A stretch of 64,000 nt of DNA, from positions 4,903,001 to 4,967,000 of the forward strand of contig NZ_CP154260.1 in the NCBI RefSeq assembly GCF_039545795.1. Direction: 5' to 3'. A program made the translations under genes and the position numbers. Positions 43,401 through 51,653 of this stretch are shown here, one piece after another. Each line of letters starts with the position of its first letter. Position 1 is the stretch's first letter. Source of the stretch: Chitinophaga niabensis. Lineage in GTDB: Bacteria > Bacteroidota > Bacteroidia > Chitinophagales > Chitinophagaceae. The notes below the pieces were generated by a model that worked only from the letters and a program-made list of their open reading frames with translations, ran no database searches and was not told the DNA's origin.

Positions 43401-43682
43401 CAATGTAACAGAGAGATCGGAGTTGCTGCCTACAGGTACTTCTTTGAGTGCGTAACCTACGCTTCTGAAGATCAGTACTACGTTGTTACCCGAAACATTC
43501 AGTTTAAAATTTCCGTTTTGGTCAGAGGTGGTTCCCGTTGTGGTTCCCTTAATCTGGATGGTGGCAAATGAGATCGGTGCGCCGTCGTCACCTGCCACTT
43601 TCCCTGTCACCTGGCGTTGTTGTGCAAACGCCAGGCTGACTGTCACCATCGGTATGGTGCATAGAAGTAACGCTTTTTTCAT
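40470..43682 (-). CDS. SusC/RagA-family TonB-linked outer-membrane transporter
   Basis: A 1070-aa TonB-dependent channel. A signal peptide (to about residue 20, LAFAQ) is followed by a carboxypeptidase-regulatory-like beta sandwich (VTGKVAGDDGAPISFATIQIKG). The plug domain then has ALGIKRSQKSVSYSVQQI, RETNISTALAGKIAGVQIQ, VIRLRGAGSL and DDVESVSVLKGPTATALYG. A long beta barrel ends in SIGINLRLGF with a terminal aromatic. It forms the import channel under the SusD lid encoded next. No extended N-terminal sigma-signalling domain. The promoter should lie in the 700-nt gap upstream; I could not identify it. Confidence 0.97.
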   Translation of the reverse strand: MKKALLLCTIPMVTVSLAFAQQRQVTGKVAGDDGAPISFATIQIKGTTTGTTSDQNGNFKLNVSGNNVVLIFRSVGYALKEVPVGSNSDLSVTLITDNKSLQEVVVTALGIKRSQKSVSYSVQQINADKLTQTRETNISTALAGKIAGVQIQGQSGAKIGEGAVIRLRGAGSLVDKNPLFVLDGTPISPDDINMDDVESVSVLKGPTATALYGQRADAGVVIVTSKKGKLQSGIGLEINQTTTFDRVYLIPDYQNRYSGGGNSELTQYKWAAGQPEEWKALDGKYYHDYSDDASWGPEMTGQEYIPWYAWYPGANFGKTASLTPQKNNVKDFYRTGLSLNNNVQFSQGGDNYTVRVSFTNLQRSGVMPGTSIDKNSISTQNSFNLGKHFTIASNIFYTTEKLKGEFVDGYSNNSTGSFNQWFHRDLDMKKMKELRDLRSPQGALGSWNHNNPESYSASNPKAFYGPNYWYNPFSYFDNVDNQANRNRLIGDINLTYKLNDHFRIAGFLRRNELNTSFENKIPYILEVSANQTGVKQSYSTRQTFAREDNYEVLATYNNKFFNDLSVDLNIGGNVRKNTTSFIAANTNQGLTVPNLFALSNSVDPISYSNTRTRKTVRSAYGRGTLGWKETFFVDFSIRNDISSALPKDNNSYWYPSVGASIVFSEFLKESFPALTFGKVRASWAQIGSDLDPYGLDLLYTLGQNPFGPGNSVMTTPNIQPNDGILPSLSSSGELGLDLRFFNSRVGASFTYYHEDKRNEILDVNISNASGFLSKTINAGSVVRSGVEIQLNGTPVASKNFSWETIVNFSKGTSKVVKLAPNLSTYTLPNTDRGGAAPAFSAVQVVHSVDNQEWGQLRGNGIKRNEAGVPILKADGTFEMAPNLYFGSVLPEFTGGWFNTFTYKDITLSAVVDFQKGGKYFSLSDFWGSFSGLMAKTAVNNDKGNPVRDPVADGGGVNVSGVDKDGKPVKMYVDAQLYWHQFRTNSNMAEMSIYDASFIKLREVSLGYNFPVANMARKIFTRANISVVARNVLMIYADEKGFDPSELSGRFGENGQMPGVRSIGINLRLGF

Positions 43683-44379
43683 AAAAAAAGATTCAGATTT
43701 TGGATGAATTGAACTTGTTGTTCTTAGTAAATGGCTTTGTTGTCTGTTAGTTTTTTAATCAGGTCATATGGTATGCTATTTTTTTGGCAGTGTTTAGTGG
43801 TTGACAGCATCGTTAGGTAAGTGGCAATAGTATTCCAGCATAAAAACGGATTGTTTTTATGTAGGTTCCGGGTTATTTAAATGCAACGATAGGTTAAAAG
43901 AATGGCTGTTCTTTTTTATCTGATTGAAAACAAGCTTAAGGTTAAGAGGTCGATGCTTTGAGCATGAATAGATCGATTTAGATTTTAGAAGTTTAGTTTA
44001 GAGCGTTGATTTTGTCGTTTGGCATTTCAAATAGGGGTGAAGATGGTATTTTACCACTTTCGTACTTTGGATGAATTTATTTATACTGCTTTTGGATGAC
44101 TCTTGTAAGTTAGTATTTTTTTCAACTCACAAAATTTTCTGGTTAACCTTTTGTTAAAACTATCACAAGATAAGTTTATACTCCATTGTTTTTCAAGCAG
44201 ATAGCATCTGAAAAATTCATAAAAAAAATTCTTCGCATACTTCTTTGCTTAATCTTATCTAGTGAAAATGCCTAAAAATTTGCTGCTGTTTCGGTGTTTG
44301 TTGCGAATGCGAAACGTGCAGATATGATTATTAAAATGTGGGATTTTCGTTGATCCAAGGCGTTAAAATATTATTAGTG
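43683..44379. other. 697-nt intergenic region without a recognisable gene
   Basis: AT-rich stretch between the start of the SusC gene and the end of the helix-hairpin-helix barrel gene, both on the minus strand. I find no supported reading frame, no TANNTTTG on the minus strand at a sensible distance, no strong hairpin and no repeat beyond short TTTAG runs around 43975-44000. It probably holds the susC promoter and leader; a small RNA cannot be excluded by eye. Confidence 0.6.
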
Positions 44380-46323
44380 CTATAATTGGTACTGCAGCAT
44401 AACGGCAGTGTTCACTTCTTTTGTGACAGTTCTTACCCAGTGGCACCAGATCTTATGGAACTGGATGGCCAGGCGGGTGGAATATCCTTTTCCTGAGAAT
44501 CGGGATAAAGCGTTATCGCCGGGAAATTGCTGGCCGCTGAGGTAGAGGCCTTCTGTTTCGGCGGTATCGAACCAGGTATATCCTGCTATGAGGCGCCAGT
44601 GTTTCCATTTGGCCTGGCATTGGTGGTGGGCCAGGAAGGAGGTGGTTGCCGGGTTTGCCGGATGTGACAGGTTTAGTTCTTCGTTTACAAAAGGTATTCG
44701 GTTTAGAGAGTTTTCGGTATTTGATTGTGGGATATTTCTCACTTTACTTACTTGTACTTTCGATCTCCAAATGACTTCGTCTGTTATTTTCATGCTCCAT
44801 TGAGCGCGGAGTTGTTGACGCTGCATTAGTGGTTTATCATCATACCGGAATTGCGCATTCAATTCCGTGGTTTTATCGGGGCGCCAGGTCATGGACATTA
44901 AAACATCATATCCTTCTGAGGGGTTGTTTATCCTGTATTTCAGCCAGGGGAAACGGAATACATCTGCATATGCAGAGAGTTCCCATTTTGCTCCCCATCG
45001 CAATGATACAGCTGTGTAAAGGCCTGACTCATTTCCGGGCATTGCATTTTCACCAAATGTATTCCCGTAGAGTGTTTCATAGGCTGTACTTTCTTTGCGG
45101 TATAGTATTCCCATATCCACATTGTGTGCGAGGGTGATCATGGCACCTTGCAGGATAGCCATTTTGCCCTGTTTGCTGATGGCGGTTTCTCCAAAGAAGT
45201 GGAGGTTGCGCCAGTTGAAAGCATGATCTATGCTGGTGTTCAGCCACTGGCTTCCTGTTGCTGTATATAGCTGGTAGGCTTTATCTCCTTTGCTTAAGGG
45301 TTTAGAAAACTGATGCGCGATAACGTTCCATGCTACATGCCCTTTTGCTGCAGACCACTTGAGCACTGTACCTGCGGAGCTTTGTGTAATGTTTCCCTTT
45401 AATGCAGCTTCAGCATCGGTGCGGTGGTAACCTGTGCTAATCAGGGTGCCCGCTGAGTCTGGGATCTCTCCTATCCTTGCATCCAGCTTCCTGCCGGAAA
45501 GAAATGCGGTGAAAGTAAAAGGCCCGGTTTGATAAGTGATGCCTGCTCCCCTGTAGAAAAAGAATTCACCGGCGGAGGCATAGGGCCTTAATACATCTCC
45601 CTCCCTTTTTGTGTGCATCACGGCACTGCTTTTTCCGAATGCAAGCCCATGCCATTGTATGAGCCCCTGTCCCATGTTCACAGTGTAATCTCCCAGCGCT
45701 AATGCTTTTATTCGCCCTATATTTCTAAAGAACAGATGGATGCCGTAATGATCAAATCCGCTCTTTTGTTTTCCTGCAAATAATTCTTCTCCGGCATCCT
45801 TTTCCATAACGATGCCCCAGCTGGCGTAACGGGAGAACTGGTACCTGTAGCGTAACATCATTTTATCAGGACTACCATTATATTTCCCTTCACTTTGAAA
45901 GGGATGTGTGTATCTCAGCAGCAGGGAATGTTTGCCGCGTTGCACATAATCCTTCCAGGTGTAGTAGGGCTCTAAGCCATTCCCCGCCTGTACATAAGGC
46001 AACAATGTTCTGATCAGCGGCACATTAAAACCCGGTACTGCCTGCAATTCATAAATGCTGATCAAAGGACCCAGTGTGCGGCGATACAACAGGAATTGTT
46101 CTATCTGTAAGGCATGCAACAGGCCTAGTGATTCCAGTGCTGCGGCATCCGCCGTGTTCAGGTTTAGTTTTCTGCATGCGTATGATTGCAGTTGCTGGGT
46201 TTGTTCATCATTTTCCGGCAGGGTTTGTTCCTGTTGCTCTGAAAGCTGCATGGGTTCTTCTTCCTGTGCATATACACTGTTGCATATTAACAACAACAAA
46301 CACCATGTTACTCTGCTTCCCAT
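44380..46323 (-). CDS. Outer-membrane beta-barrel protein with N-terminal helix-hairpin-helix domain
   Basis: A 647-aa exported protein. Signal peptide MGSRVTWCLLLLICNSVYAQ, an acidic Gln/Glu-rich linker (about 21-47), then a ComEA-like helix-hairpin-helix unit at about 52-112: KLNLNTADAAALESLGLL and ISIYELQAVPGFNVPLIRTL. The remaining 530 aa are alternating amphipathic strands rich in Trp, Tyr and Arg, as in an outer-membrane barrel (ALALGDYTVNMGQGLIQWHG, for example). The combination is common in Bacteroidota but uncharacterised; DNA binding at the envelope is one speculation. It overlaps the upstream gene by 16 nt, implying joint function. Confidence 0.83.
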   Translation of the reverse strand: MGSRVTWCLLLLICNSVYAQEEEPMQLSEQQEQTLPENDEQTQQLQSYACRKLNLNTADAAALESLGLLHALQIEQFLLYRRTLGPLISIYELQAVPGFNVPLIRTLLPYVQAGNGLEPYYTWKDYVQRGKHSLLLRYTHPFQSEGKYNGSPDKMMLRYRYQFSRYASWGIVMEKDAGEELFAGKQKSGFDHYGIHLFFRNIGRIKALALGDYTVNMGQGLIQWHGLAFGKSSAVMHTKREGDVLRPYASAGEFFFYRGAGITYQTGPFTFTAFLSGRKLDARIGEIPDSAGTLISTGYHRTDAEAALKGNITQSSAGTVLKWSAAKGHVAWNVIAHQFSKPLSKGDKAYQLYTATGSQWLNTSIDHAFNWRNLHFFGETAISKQGKMAILQGAMITLAHNVDMGILYRKESTAYETLYGNTFGENAMPGNESGLYTAVSLRWGAKWELSAYADVFRFPWLKYRINNPSEGYDVLMSMTWRPDKTTELNAQFRYDDKPLMQRQQLRAQWSMKITDEVIWRSKVQVSKVRNIPQSNTENSLNRIPFVNEELNLSHPANPATTSFLAHHQCQAKWKHWRLIAGYTWFDTAETEGLYLSGQQFPGDNALSRFSGKGYSTRLAIQFHKIWCHWVRTVTKEVNTAVMLQYQL

Positions 46324-47060
46324 ATTACAGTGATGCCTGGTGTGAAACCTAATAACTGATGGCGGCTACCAGTAACACTGATGCGCATATTCCTTAACAC
46401 AAAACCTAAGCCGGCAAACTGGTACACAGGCTGTGTGGCAAAACCTCCCAATAACCAGAATCTCTGCAAGGGACGGTATACACCATCAACCAGGGTGCTG
46501 AGGGGTTTACCTTCTTCCTTTCTGCATTCTGCTTCTATCAGGAGTTGTGAAGAAGGTGCATATCCCATGCCCAATGTATATAACTTCAGTCCTTTGCCGG
46601 CAGGATTGAAAACATTTACACCTATGCCAACCTGTTCTGCTATCTGCCAGAGTACACCACATTCTGCTATCATTCCTGCTTCGTTAAATTGTGGTGCGCG
46701 TTGCATGTTGTAGTTCAGATGAATGCCCGCCTTGAGTTTTTTCCCCAATGGCAGCGCATATCCCAGGCCGAACATTTGTTCTTTGTATAAGCTAAACCCA
46801 AACTGTTTAATGCGTATGCCCATTGTTCCTGCTGCTACAGGTAATGCGCCATTCAATGCATACCCGCTCATTTCTTTCAACATAAAACGGCGTTCTGCAT
46901 ATATGCCTGCTGTATATTTTTTTATACCGGCTAAGGCTGCGGGGTTTCTATCGGCAGCAAATACTTCGGTAAACTTAAGGCTGTAAACTCCAATAGACGG
47001 GAGCCGCGGAGGTTGCGCCAATAATAACAGCGCACAAAGGCTACAAATAATTCCTAACAT
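46308..47060 (-). CDS. Probable outer-membrane barrel partner protein
   Basis: A 250-aa exported protein from ATG 47060 (MLGIICSLCALLLLAQ signal peptide; a TTG start 48 nt upstream is rejected). The mature part looks like a small porin-like barrel of the PorV/PorQ or PorP type: FTEVFAADRNPAALAGIK is the short plug-like start seen in that group, followed by strands such as FGLGYALPLGKKLKAGIHLNYN and VGIGVNVFNPAGKGL. Its end overlaps the HhH-barrel gene by 16 nt. Family membership is by pattern only; function unknown. Confidence 0.75.
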   Translation of the reverse strand: MLGIICSLCALLLLAQPPRLPSIGVYSLKFTEVFAADRNPAALAGIKKYTAGIYAERRFMLKEMSGYALNGALPVAAGTMGIRIKQFGFSLYKEQMFGLGYALPLGKKLKAGIHLNYNMQRAPQFNEAGMIAECGVLWQIAEQVGIGVNVFNPAGKGLKLYTLGMGYAPSSQLLIEAECRKEEGKPLSTLVDGVYRPLQRFWLLGGFATQPVYQFAGLGFVLRNMRISVTGSRHQLLGFTPGITVIWEAE

Positions 47061-47131
47061 GTAGATCGCATTTTGGTGAACAAACAACGGGGATAAAATT
47101 AATGGCAATTACGATCTGCTCCAAAATAAAT

Positions 47132-47171
47132 ATCTCCGAATTCCGGAGGTTATACCACGAAATTCGGAGAT
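47132..47171 (-). terminator. Probable terminator after deoxynucleoside kinase
   Basis: Perfect 11-bp arms ATCTCCGAATT (47132-47142) and 47161-47171, 18-nt loop, followed on the minus strand by ATTTATTTT. It lies 19 nt after the kinase stop. Confidence 0.72.
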
Positions 47172-47189
47172 TAATAGCTTCCTGAAAAA

Positions 47190-47822
47190 CTAAAACAAAC
47201 CGTACAACTCTGAGTCTACACGGGAGATGATCTCACCCAGGTGCTCATCGTTTTCAGGGAATTTATTCTTGTCAACATCAATGATCAGCAAAGGACCATC
47301 TTTGTATTTTTCAATCCATGTATTGTAGAACTCGTTTAGGCGTTTGAGATAGTCCAAACGAATATTTTCTTCATACTCCCTTCCCCTTTTCTGGATCTGC
47401 GCCACGAGTGTTGGAACGGATGCCTGCAGGTAAATGAGTAAGTCCGGAGGTTTTACCATGGACTTCAGGGTTTCGAAGAAATTGAAGTAGTTATCAAAGT
47501 CCCGCTTGGTCATCAGGCCCATTTCGTATAGGTTGGGCGCGAAAATGTGCGCATCCTCATAGATGGTACGGTCCTGGATAACGGTATCTTTTCCATGTTG
47601 AATATCTACCAGTTGCTTGAGCCTGCTATGTAGGAAGTAGACCTGCAGATTGAAAGACCAGCGTGGCATATCATCATAAAAGTCGCTCAGGTAAGGGTTG
47701 TGCTCAACATCTTCATATTGGGGAATCCACCTATAGTGCTTAGACAGCATTTCGGTTAAGGTGGTTTTTCCGGCGCCGATATTTCCGGCAATCGCTATGT
47801 GCTTGATCTTATTTTTTGCCAT
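47190..47822 (-). CDS. Deoxynucleoside kinase
   Basis: Salvages deoxynucleosides by 5'-phosphorylation in the cytoplasm. The 210 aa have P-loop IAGNIGAGKTTLTEML (residues 11-26), the substrate segment QYEDVEHNPYLSDFY, the IQDRTIYEDAHIF motif (the DRS-like site) and the arginine-rich lid KRGREYEENI. This is the dGK/dAK-like branch rather than thymidine kinase; purine deoxynucleoside preference is inferred. It lies 37 nt downstream of trpS on the same strand. Confidence 0.94.
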   Translation of the reverse strand: MAKNKIKHIAIAGNIGAGKTTLTEMLSKHYRWIPQYEDVEHNPYLSDFYDDMPRWSFNLQVYFLHSRLKQLVDIQHGKDTVIQDRTIYEDAHIFAPNLYEMGLMTKRDFDNYFNFFETLKSMVKPPDLLIYLQASVPTLVAQIQKRGREYEENIRLDYLKRLNEFYNTWIEKYKDGPLLIIDVDKNKFPENDEHLGEIISRVDSELYGLF

Positions 47823-47859
47823 GCATGGGGGAATATTGTAAGTAACAAGATAAAATAAA

Positions 47860-48864
47860 TCAATAAAAGTTAATACCCATTAATTTACGTGCTTCCTGCA
47901 AAGTTTGTGCCGCTGATGCCCTGGCCTTTTCAGCCCCGTAGCGCATAATGCGGGTCAAATAGGCAGTATCCTGCTGAATGGCTTCGGCTTTTTCACGGAT
48001 CGGGGCTATAAAGGTCACCATATCCTCTGCCAGTTGCTTTTTCATATCGCCGTAGCGGATGGTGCAGTTGTTAAAGGTATCTTCGAAGTGTTTGATGGTA
48101 TCCGGCGTAGAAACCAGGCCCATCATAGTAAAGAGGTTCGCGATATAGTCAGGTTTGGCGGAATTGGGTTCCTGGGGACCGCTGTCTGTTTTGGCTCTTT
48201 TTATTTTATACCGGATATCGTCATCGCTGTCGTTCAGGAAGATAGTGGAGTTCTGGTTCTCGCTTTTGCTCATTTTCCCTACCCCGTCCAGGCTGTTGAT
48301 CTTGATCAGATCATCGCCATAATTGAAGGGCACAGGTTCCGGGAAGAGGTAACCATAGCGGTTATTAAACCTTTGGGCAAAGTTGCGGCTCATTTCCAGG
48401 TGCTGCTCCTGGTCTTTCCCCACGGGTACTTTCAGGCCTCTGTGAACGAGGATATCAGCCGTCATCAATACGGGATAGGTTAACAGGCCGGCATTCACGT
48501 TATCCGGGTTCTGCCTTACTTTATCCTTGAAAGTGGGTACTTTTTCCAGTTCTCCTTTATAGGCCATCATATTCAGGAGCAGGTAGAGTTCTGCTATTTC
48601 GGGAATATCGCTTTGTACATAGAGGGTCACCTTCTCGGGATCCAGACCGGAGGCGATGTTTTCAGCCAGTACCCGGTATACGTTGCCGCGCAGTTCTTTT
48701 GGATCAGGGTGTGTTGTAAGCGCGTGCCAGTCTGCCACAAAGAAGTAACAGTTAAACTCTTCCTGCATCCGGATATAATTACGGATGGCGCCAAAATAAT
48801 TCCCTAAGTGCAAAATACCTGTGGAGCGGATGCCGCTGACAACGATTTCTTTTTCTGTTCCCAT
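47860..48864 (-). CDS. trpS: Tryptophanyl-tRNA synthetase
   Basis: A class I synthetase that charges tRNA-Trp. The 334 aa from ATG 48864 (MGTEKEIVVSGIRSTG) match the family; a TTG four codons upstream is less likely. The HIGH-type motif is STGILHLGNYFGA, the tryptophan pocket includes FFVADWHALTTHP, and the signature loop is GVGKMSKSENQNST. DKVRQNPDNVNAGLLTYPVLMTAD (two conserved segments together) and VPVGKDQEQHLEMSRN complete the Rossmann core. It heads a two-gene minus-strand unit with the deoxynucleoside kinase and diverges from gatC. Confidence 0.97.
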   Translation of the reverse strand: MGTEKEIVVSGIRSTGILHLGNYFGAIRNYIRMQEEFNCYFFVADWHALTTHPDPKELRGNVYRVLAENIASGLDPEKVTLYVQSDIPEIAELYLLLNMMAYKGELEKVPTFKDKVRQNPDNVNAGLLTYPVLMTADILVHRGLKVPVGKDQEQHLEMSRNFAQRFNNRYGYLFPEPVPFNYGDDLIKINSLDGVGKMSKSENQNSTIFLNDSDDDIRYKIKRAKTDSGPQEPNSAKPDYIANLFTMMGLVSTPDTIKHFEDTFNNCTIRYGDMKKQLAEDMVTFIAPIREKAEAIQQDTAYLTRIMRYGAEKARASAAQTLQEARKLMGINFY

Positions 48865-48987
48865 ATCGGGGCGCAATTTAAGAAATTTAAGATTGACGAT
48901 GACGGAATTGCATATTTTTGCGAATTGCTACATATTATCCTATATTTTAACACTATTTATTAGCTTTAATTCATTAATATTGAACTC

Positions 48988-49278
48988 ATGGAAGTGAATG
49001 ATGCACTGATTCAGCAATTAGCCACCCTGGCAAGGCTGGAATTCAATGCCGGAGAGCGTGAAGAGATCCGGCACGACTTACAGCGAATGATCACATTCGT
49101 TGAAAAGTTAAGTGAGCTGGATACCGCCAACGTGAAACCTATGTTGTTTATGACGGCAGACACCAATATCCTCCGGGAGGATACTGTTCTGCCGAATATC
49201 AGCCGGGAAGAGGGTTTACAGAACGCCCCAGCCCATACGGCAGAGTATTTCAGCGTCCCTAAAGTAATCAAGAAATAA
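48988..49278 (+). CDS. gatC: Aspartyl/glutamyl-tRNA amidotransferase subunit C
   Basis: Small subunit that stabilises the GatA amidase in the GatCAB complex, which converts Glu-tRNA-Gln and Asp-tRNA-Asn to the correct amides. The 96 aa are typical: [40 protein letters not shown] and [20 protein letters not shown], ending YFSVPKVI. gatA and gatB are not in the window. A -7 element TATTTTTG lies at 48913-48920. It stops 2 nt before the ABC ATPase gene, so the two are co-transcribed. Confidence 0.95.
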   Translation: MEVNDALIQQLATLARLEFNAGEREEIRHDLQRMITFVEKLSELDTANVKPMLFMTADTNILREDTVLPNISREEGLQNAPAHTAEYFSVPKVIKK

Positions 49279-49280
49279 AT

Positions 49281-49991
49281 ATGTCCCAGACTGTTATCCT
49301 ACTCGATCAGATCCGTAAAAGCTATTTCATTGGCAAGAACGAGTTGCCTGTATTGAAGGGTGTTTCCCTGAATATCAACAGGAATGAATATGTAGCACTG
49401 ATGGGGCCCTCCGGTTCCGGAAAGTCTACCCTCATGAATATTCTCGGTTGCCTGGATACTCCTACCAGCGGCAAGTATGTACTGAGCGGGCATGATGTGA
49501 GCAGTATGGAAGACAATGAACTGGCACGTATCCGTAATCAGGAGATCGGTTTCGTATTTCAGCAATTTAACCTGATGCCTCGTTTGTCTGCCCTCGAAAA
49601 TGTGGCGGTGCCGCTGATCTATGGCGGTGTCGGCAAAAAGGAAAGGGAAGATAAGGCCAGGGCGATGCTGGAGAAAGTGGGATTGGGAGACCGTTATAAA
49701 CATAAACCCAATGAGCTGTCCGGTGGACAGTGCCAGCGGGTGGCTATAGCCAGGGCACTGGTAAATGATCCTTCTATCATTCTGGCGGATGAGCCAACAG
49801 GTAACCTGGATACCAAAACTTCCATTGAGATCATGGATATTTTCAGTACGATCCATGCTTCCGGGAATACGGTGATATTGGTTACGCATGAGGAAGATAT
49901 TGCTGCACATGCGAAACGGATCATCCGCCTGCGGGATGGGGTGATCGAGTCTGATAAGATGAATGCAGTGAAGGAAGTAGTGGCGCATTAA
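49281..49991 (+). CDS. LolD/MacB-type ABC transporter ATP-binding protein
   Basis: A 236-aa ATPase of the group that powers lipoprotein release or MacB/FtsX-like mechanotransmission. Walker [19 protein letters not shown], the group-specific [14 protein letters not shown]-loop [19 protein letters not shown], signature [17 protein letters not shown], Walker [13 protein letters not shown] and the switch histidine in VTHEEDIA are intact. The permease partner is not encoded alongside. It follows gatC by 2 nt. Four related ~59-bp units begin directly after its stop, and each repeats its last codons. Confidence 0.94.
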   Translation: MSQTVILLDQIRKSYFIGKNELPVLKGVSLNINRNEYVALMGPSGSGKSTLMNILGCLDTPTSGKYVLSGHDVSSMEDNELARIRNQEIGFVFQQFNLMPRLSALENVAVPLIYGGVGKKEREDKARAMLEKVGLGDRYKHKPNELSGGQCQRVAIARALVNDPSIILADEPTGNLDTKTSIEIMDIFSTIHASGNTVILVTHEEDIAAHAKRIIRLRDGVIESDKMNAVKEVVAH

Positions 49992-50240
49992 GAAGAAGGA
50001 CTGCATCAGAAAAGATAAAAAAGCAATGCCGGATTGAAATGAGGTTTTAAAGTATTAAAGGGAGAAGGACAGAATCAGAAAGAAAACAATGCCGGACTGA
50101 AATGAGGTTTTAGCGCATTAAAGAGAAGGACAGAATCAGAAAGAAAGCAATCTCGGACTGAAATGGCCTTGGCGCATTAAAGAGAAGGACAGAATCAGAA
50201 AGAAAGCAATCTCGGACTGAAATGGCCTTGGCGCATTAAA
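49992..50240 (+). repeat. 59-61-bp tandem repeats starting at the stop codon of the ABC ATPase gene
   Basis: Units start at 49992 (degenerate), 50062, 50123 and 50182. The last two (59 bp each) are identical; the second is 61 bp and closely related. Each begins GAGAAGGACAGAATCAGAAAG and ends GCGCATTAA(A), the same bases as the gene's final Ala-His-stop at 49983-49991. There are no unique spacers, so this is not a CRISPR array. The rest of the 319-nt gap before the next start holds no gene. Confidence 0.92.
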
Positions 50241-50310
50241 AGAGCATAACTCAAAAATCATATTGAAAGGTAATGGCCGGTGGCTGTTACCTTTTTTTTA
50301 TCTTCGCTAT

Positions 50311-50871
50311 ATGGCAATGAAGATCTACACCAAAACAGGTGACAAGGGCAAAACCTCGCTCATTGGGGGTACGAAGGTTTCTAAAAGTCACCTTCGCATT
50401 GAAACATATGGCACGGTAGATGAACTGAACTCCTGGCTGGGTTTGGTGAACGACCATATGACGGAGCCGGCCATCATCACATTCAACAAATATATACAGG
50501 ACCGCCTGTTCACCATAGGCGCTTCACTGGCTACTGACCCTGATAAGGGTACCAAAATGAAGATCCCCGACCTTCATGAGGCCGATGTTAAACTACTGGA
50601 AGATAAGATGGACGAAATGGATACCGTGTTACCGGAGATGAAGTTCTTTATCATACCTGGAGGGCATGTAGCCGTATCCCATTGTCATATTGCCCGCTGC
50701 GTTTGCCGCAGGGCGGAAAGGTTGTGTGTGGAGATGCAGGAGCAGGATACTTTTGTAGAACCGCTGGTGTTACAATATATTAACCGCCTGAGTGATTACC
50801 TGTTTGTGCTTGCCCGTTATGTGGGTCATCAATTACAGGTAGAAGAAATTCCCTGGAAGCCAAGGGTATAA
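50311..50871 (+). CDS. Cob(I)alamin adenosyltransferase, PduO type
   Basis: Transfers adenosyl from ATP to cob(I)alamin to make coenzyme B12. 186 aa from ATG 50311 (MAMKIYTKTGDKGKTS; the ATG two codons later is also possible, the TTG-like upstream extension is not). The N-terminal ATP loop is KTGDKGKTSLIGGTKVSKS, then RIETYGTVDELNSWLG. The B12/ATP region is RCVCRRAERLC, and LNRLSDYLFVLAR-type residues appear as INRLSDYLFVLARYVG. All are diagnostic for the PduO/MMAB family. It stands alone, converging on the TapB-like gene with 2 nt between stops. Confidence 0.95.
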   Translation: MAMKIYTKTGDKGKTSLIGGTKVSKSHLRIETYGTVDELNSWLGLVNDHMTEPAIITFNKYIQDRLFTIGASLATDPDKGTKMKIPDLHEADVKLLEDKMDEMDTVLPEMKFFIIPGGHVAVSHCHIARCVCRRAERLCVEMQEQDTFVEPLVLQYINRLSDYLFVLARYVGHQLQVEEIPWKPRV

Positions 50872-50873
50872 AC

Positions 50874-51572
50874 TTACTTCTCCAGTTTAGTGATCTGCGT
50901 ACTGCCCATCAACTTCCCGTTCTTATTATAACTTATGGTTTTAACCATTCCAAAGCCAGGTGCGAACCATTCTGTAGCCTTTAATTCCATAGGTACGCCC
51001 GCTCCCATTACAGATACTTTGGATTCAATGTTGTAGCTGATCTTAAAGCAATCCCAGGTACCGGCTGTTGTGGTAATGGATTCCTTTGCTTCTACTTTCC
51101 GCTGTGTTATTTTAAAATCCATGACCATGGGCATCCCGTTCACTTCTGATTCCATATGGAAAGCCCCATCAGCGAGGAACTTCCCTACTGTTAATGTTGT
51201 GGGATACATAAGATAGGAGTCTGAAGACTTCATCTTAGCACTCATATTCCCTGCGGAAGCCCCGGGAATATTCATCTTCATGTCCACCCCGATAGTAATA
51301 CCATTACATTTGAATGTACCCGCGGACTGAGAGATCTCTTTCCCATTCTTGTCTAAAAAGGAAGTAGTGAAGGTAGACACCAAATCGCTTCCCTTTTTTT
51401 CAACCTCCGCAATCTTGTAAAGCTGTTTACCCATCAACTCCTCTTTGTCGTTGTAGATACTCATTTCCACAACGGCGTTGTTCGTCATGTAGTAAAAATT
51501 CTTACAATCCTGTGCGGTGGCAGTTATAACTGCAAACAATAACAACGTGGTGGTTATCCAGAGACATTTCAT
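50874..51572 (-). CDS. Exported TapB/DUF3108-like protein
   Basis: A 232-aa exported protein with signal peptide MKCLWITTTLLLFAVITATAQ. The mature part starts DCKNFYYMTNNAVVEMSIYN, which resembles the TapB (DUF3108-like) family: a beta-rich, lipocalin-like fold. Repeated antiparallel segments follow (LYKIAEVEKKGSDLVSTF, MVMDFKITQRKVEAKESI), then TTTAGTWDCFKISYNIESK and ATEWFAPGFGMVKTISYNK, the best-conserved part. Function is not established. It faces the adenosyltransferase gene and diverges from tyrS. Confidence 0.82.
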   Translation of the reverse strand: MKCLWITTTLLLFAVITATAQDCKNFYYMTNNAVVEMSIYNDKEELMGKQLYKIAEVEKKGSDLVSTFTTSFLDKNGKEISQSAGTFKCNGITIGVDMKMNIPGASAGNMSAKMKSSDSYLMYPTTLTVGKFLADGAFHMESEVNGMPMVMDFKITQRKVEAKESITTTAGTWDCFKISYNIESKVSVMGAGVPMELKATEWFAPGFGMVKTISYNKNGKLMGSTQITKLEK

Positions 51573-51653
51573 ACTTTCCTAATATACGATTATTTCCAAG
51601 ATAAAGCATGTCCCTAGAAAATTGTAGGTTTGCACAAAATTTTATCATCTTTC

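Noticed and set aside
49992..50240. CRISPR array
   Set aside because: Units are contiguous ~59-bp copies without unique spacers, and no cas genes are present.
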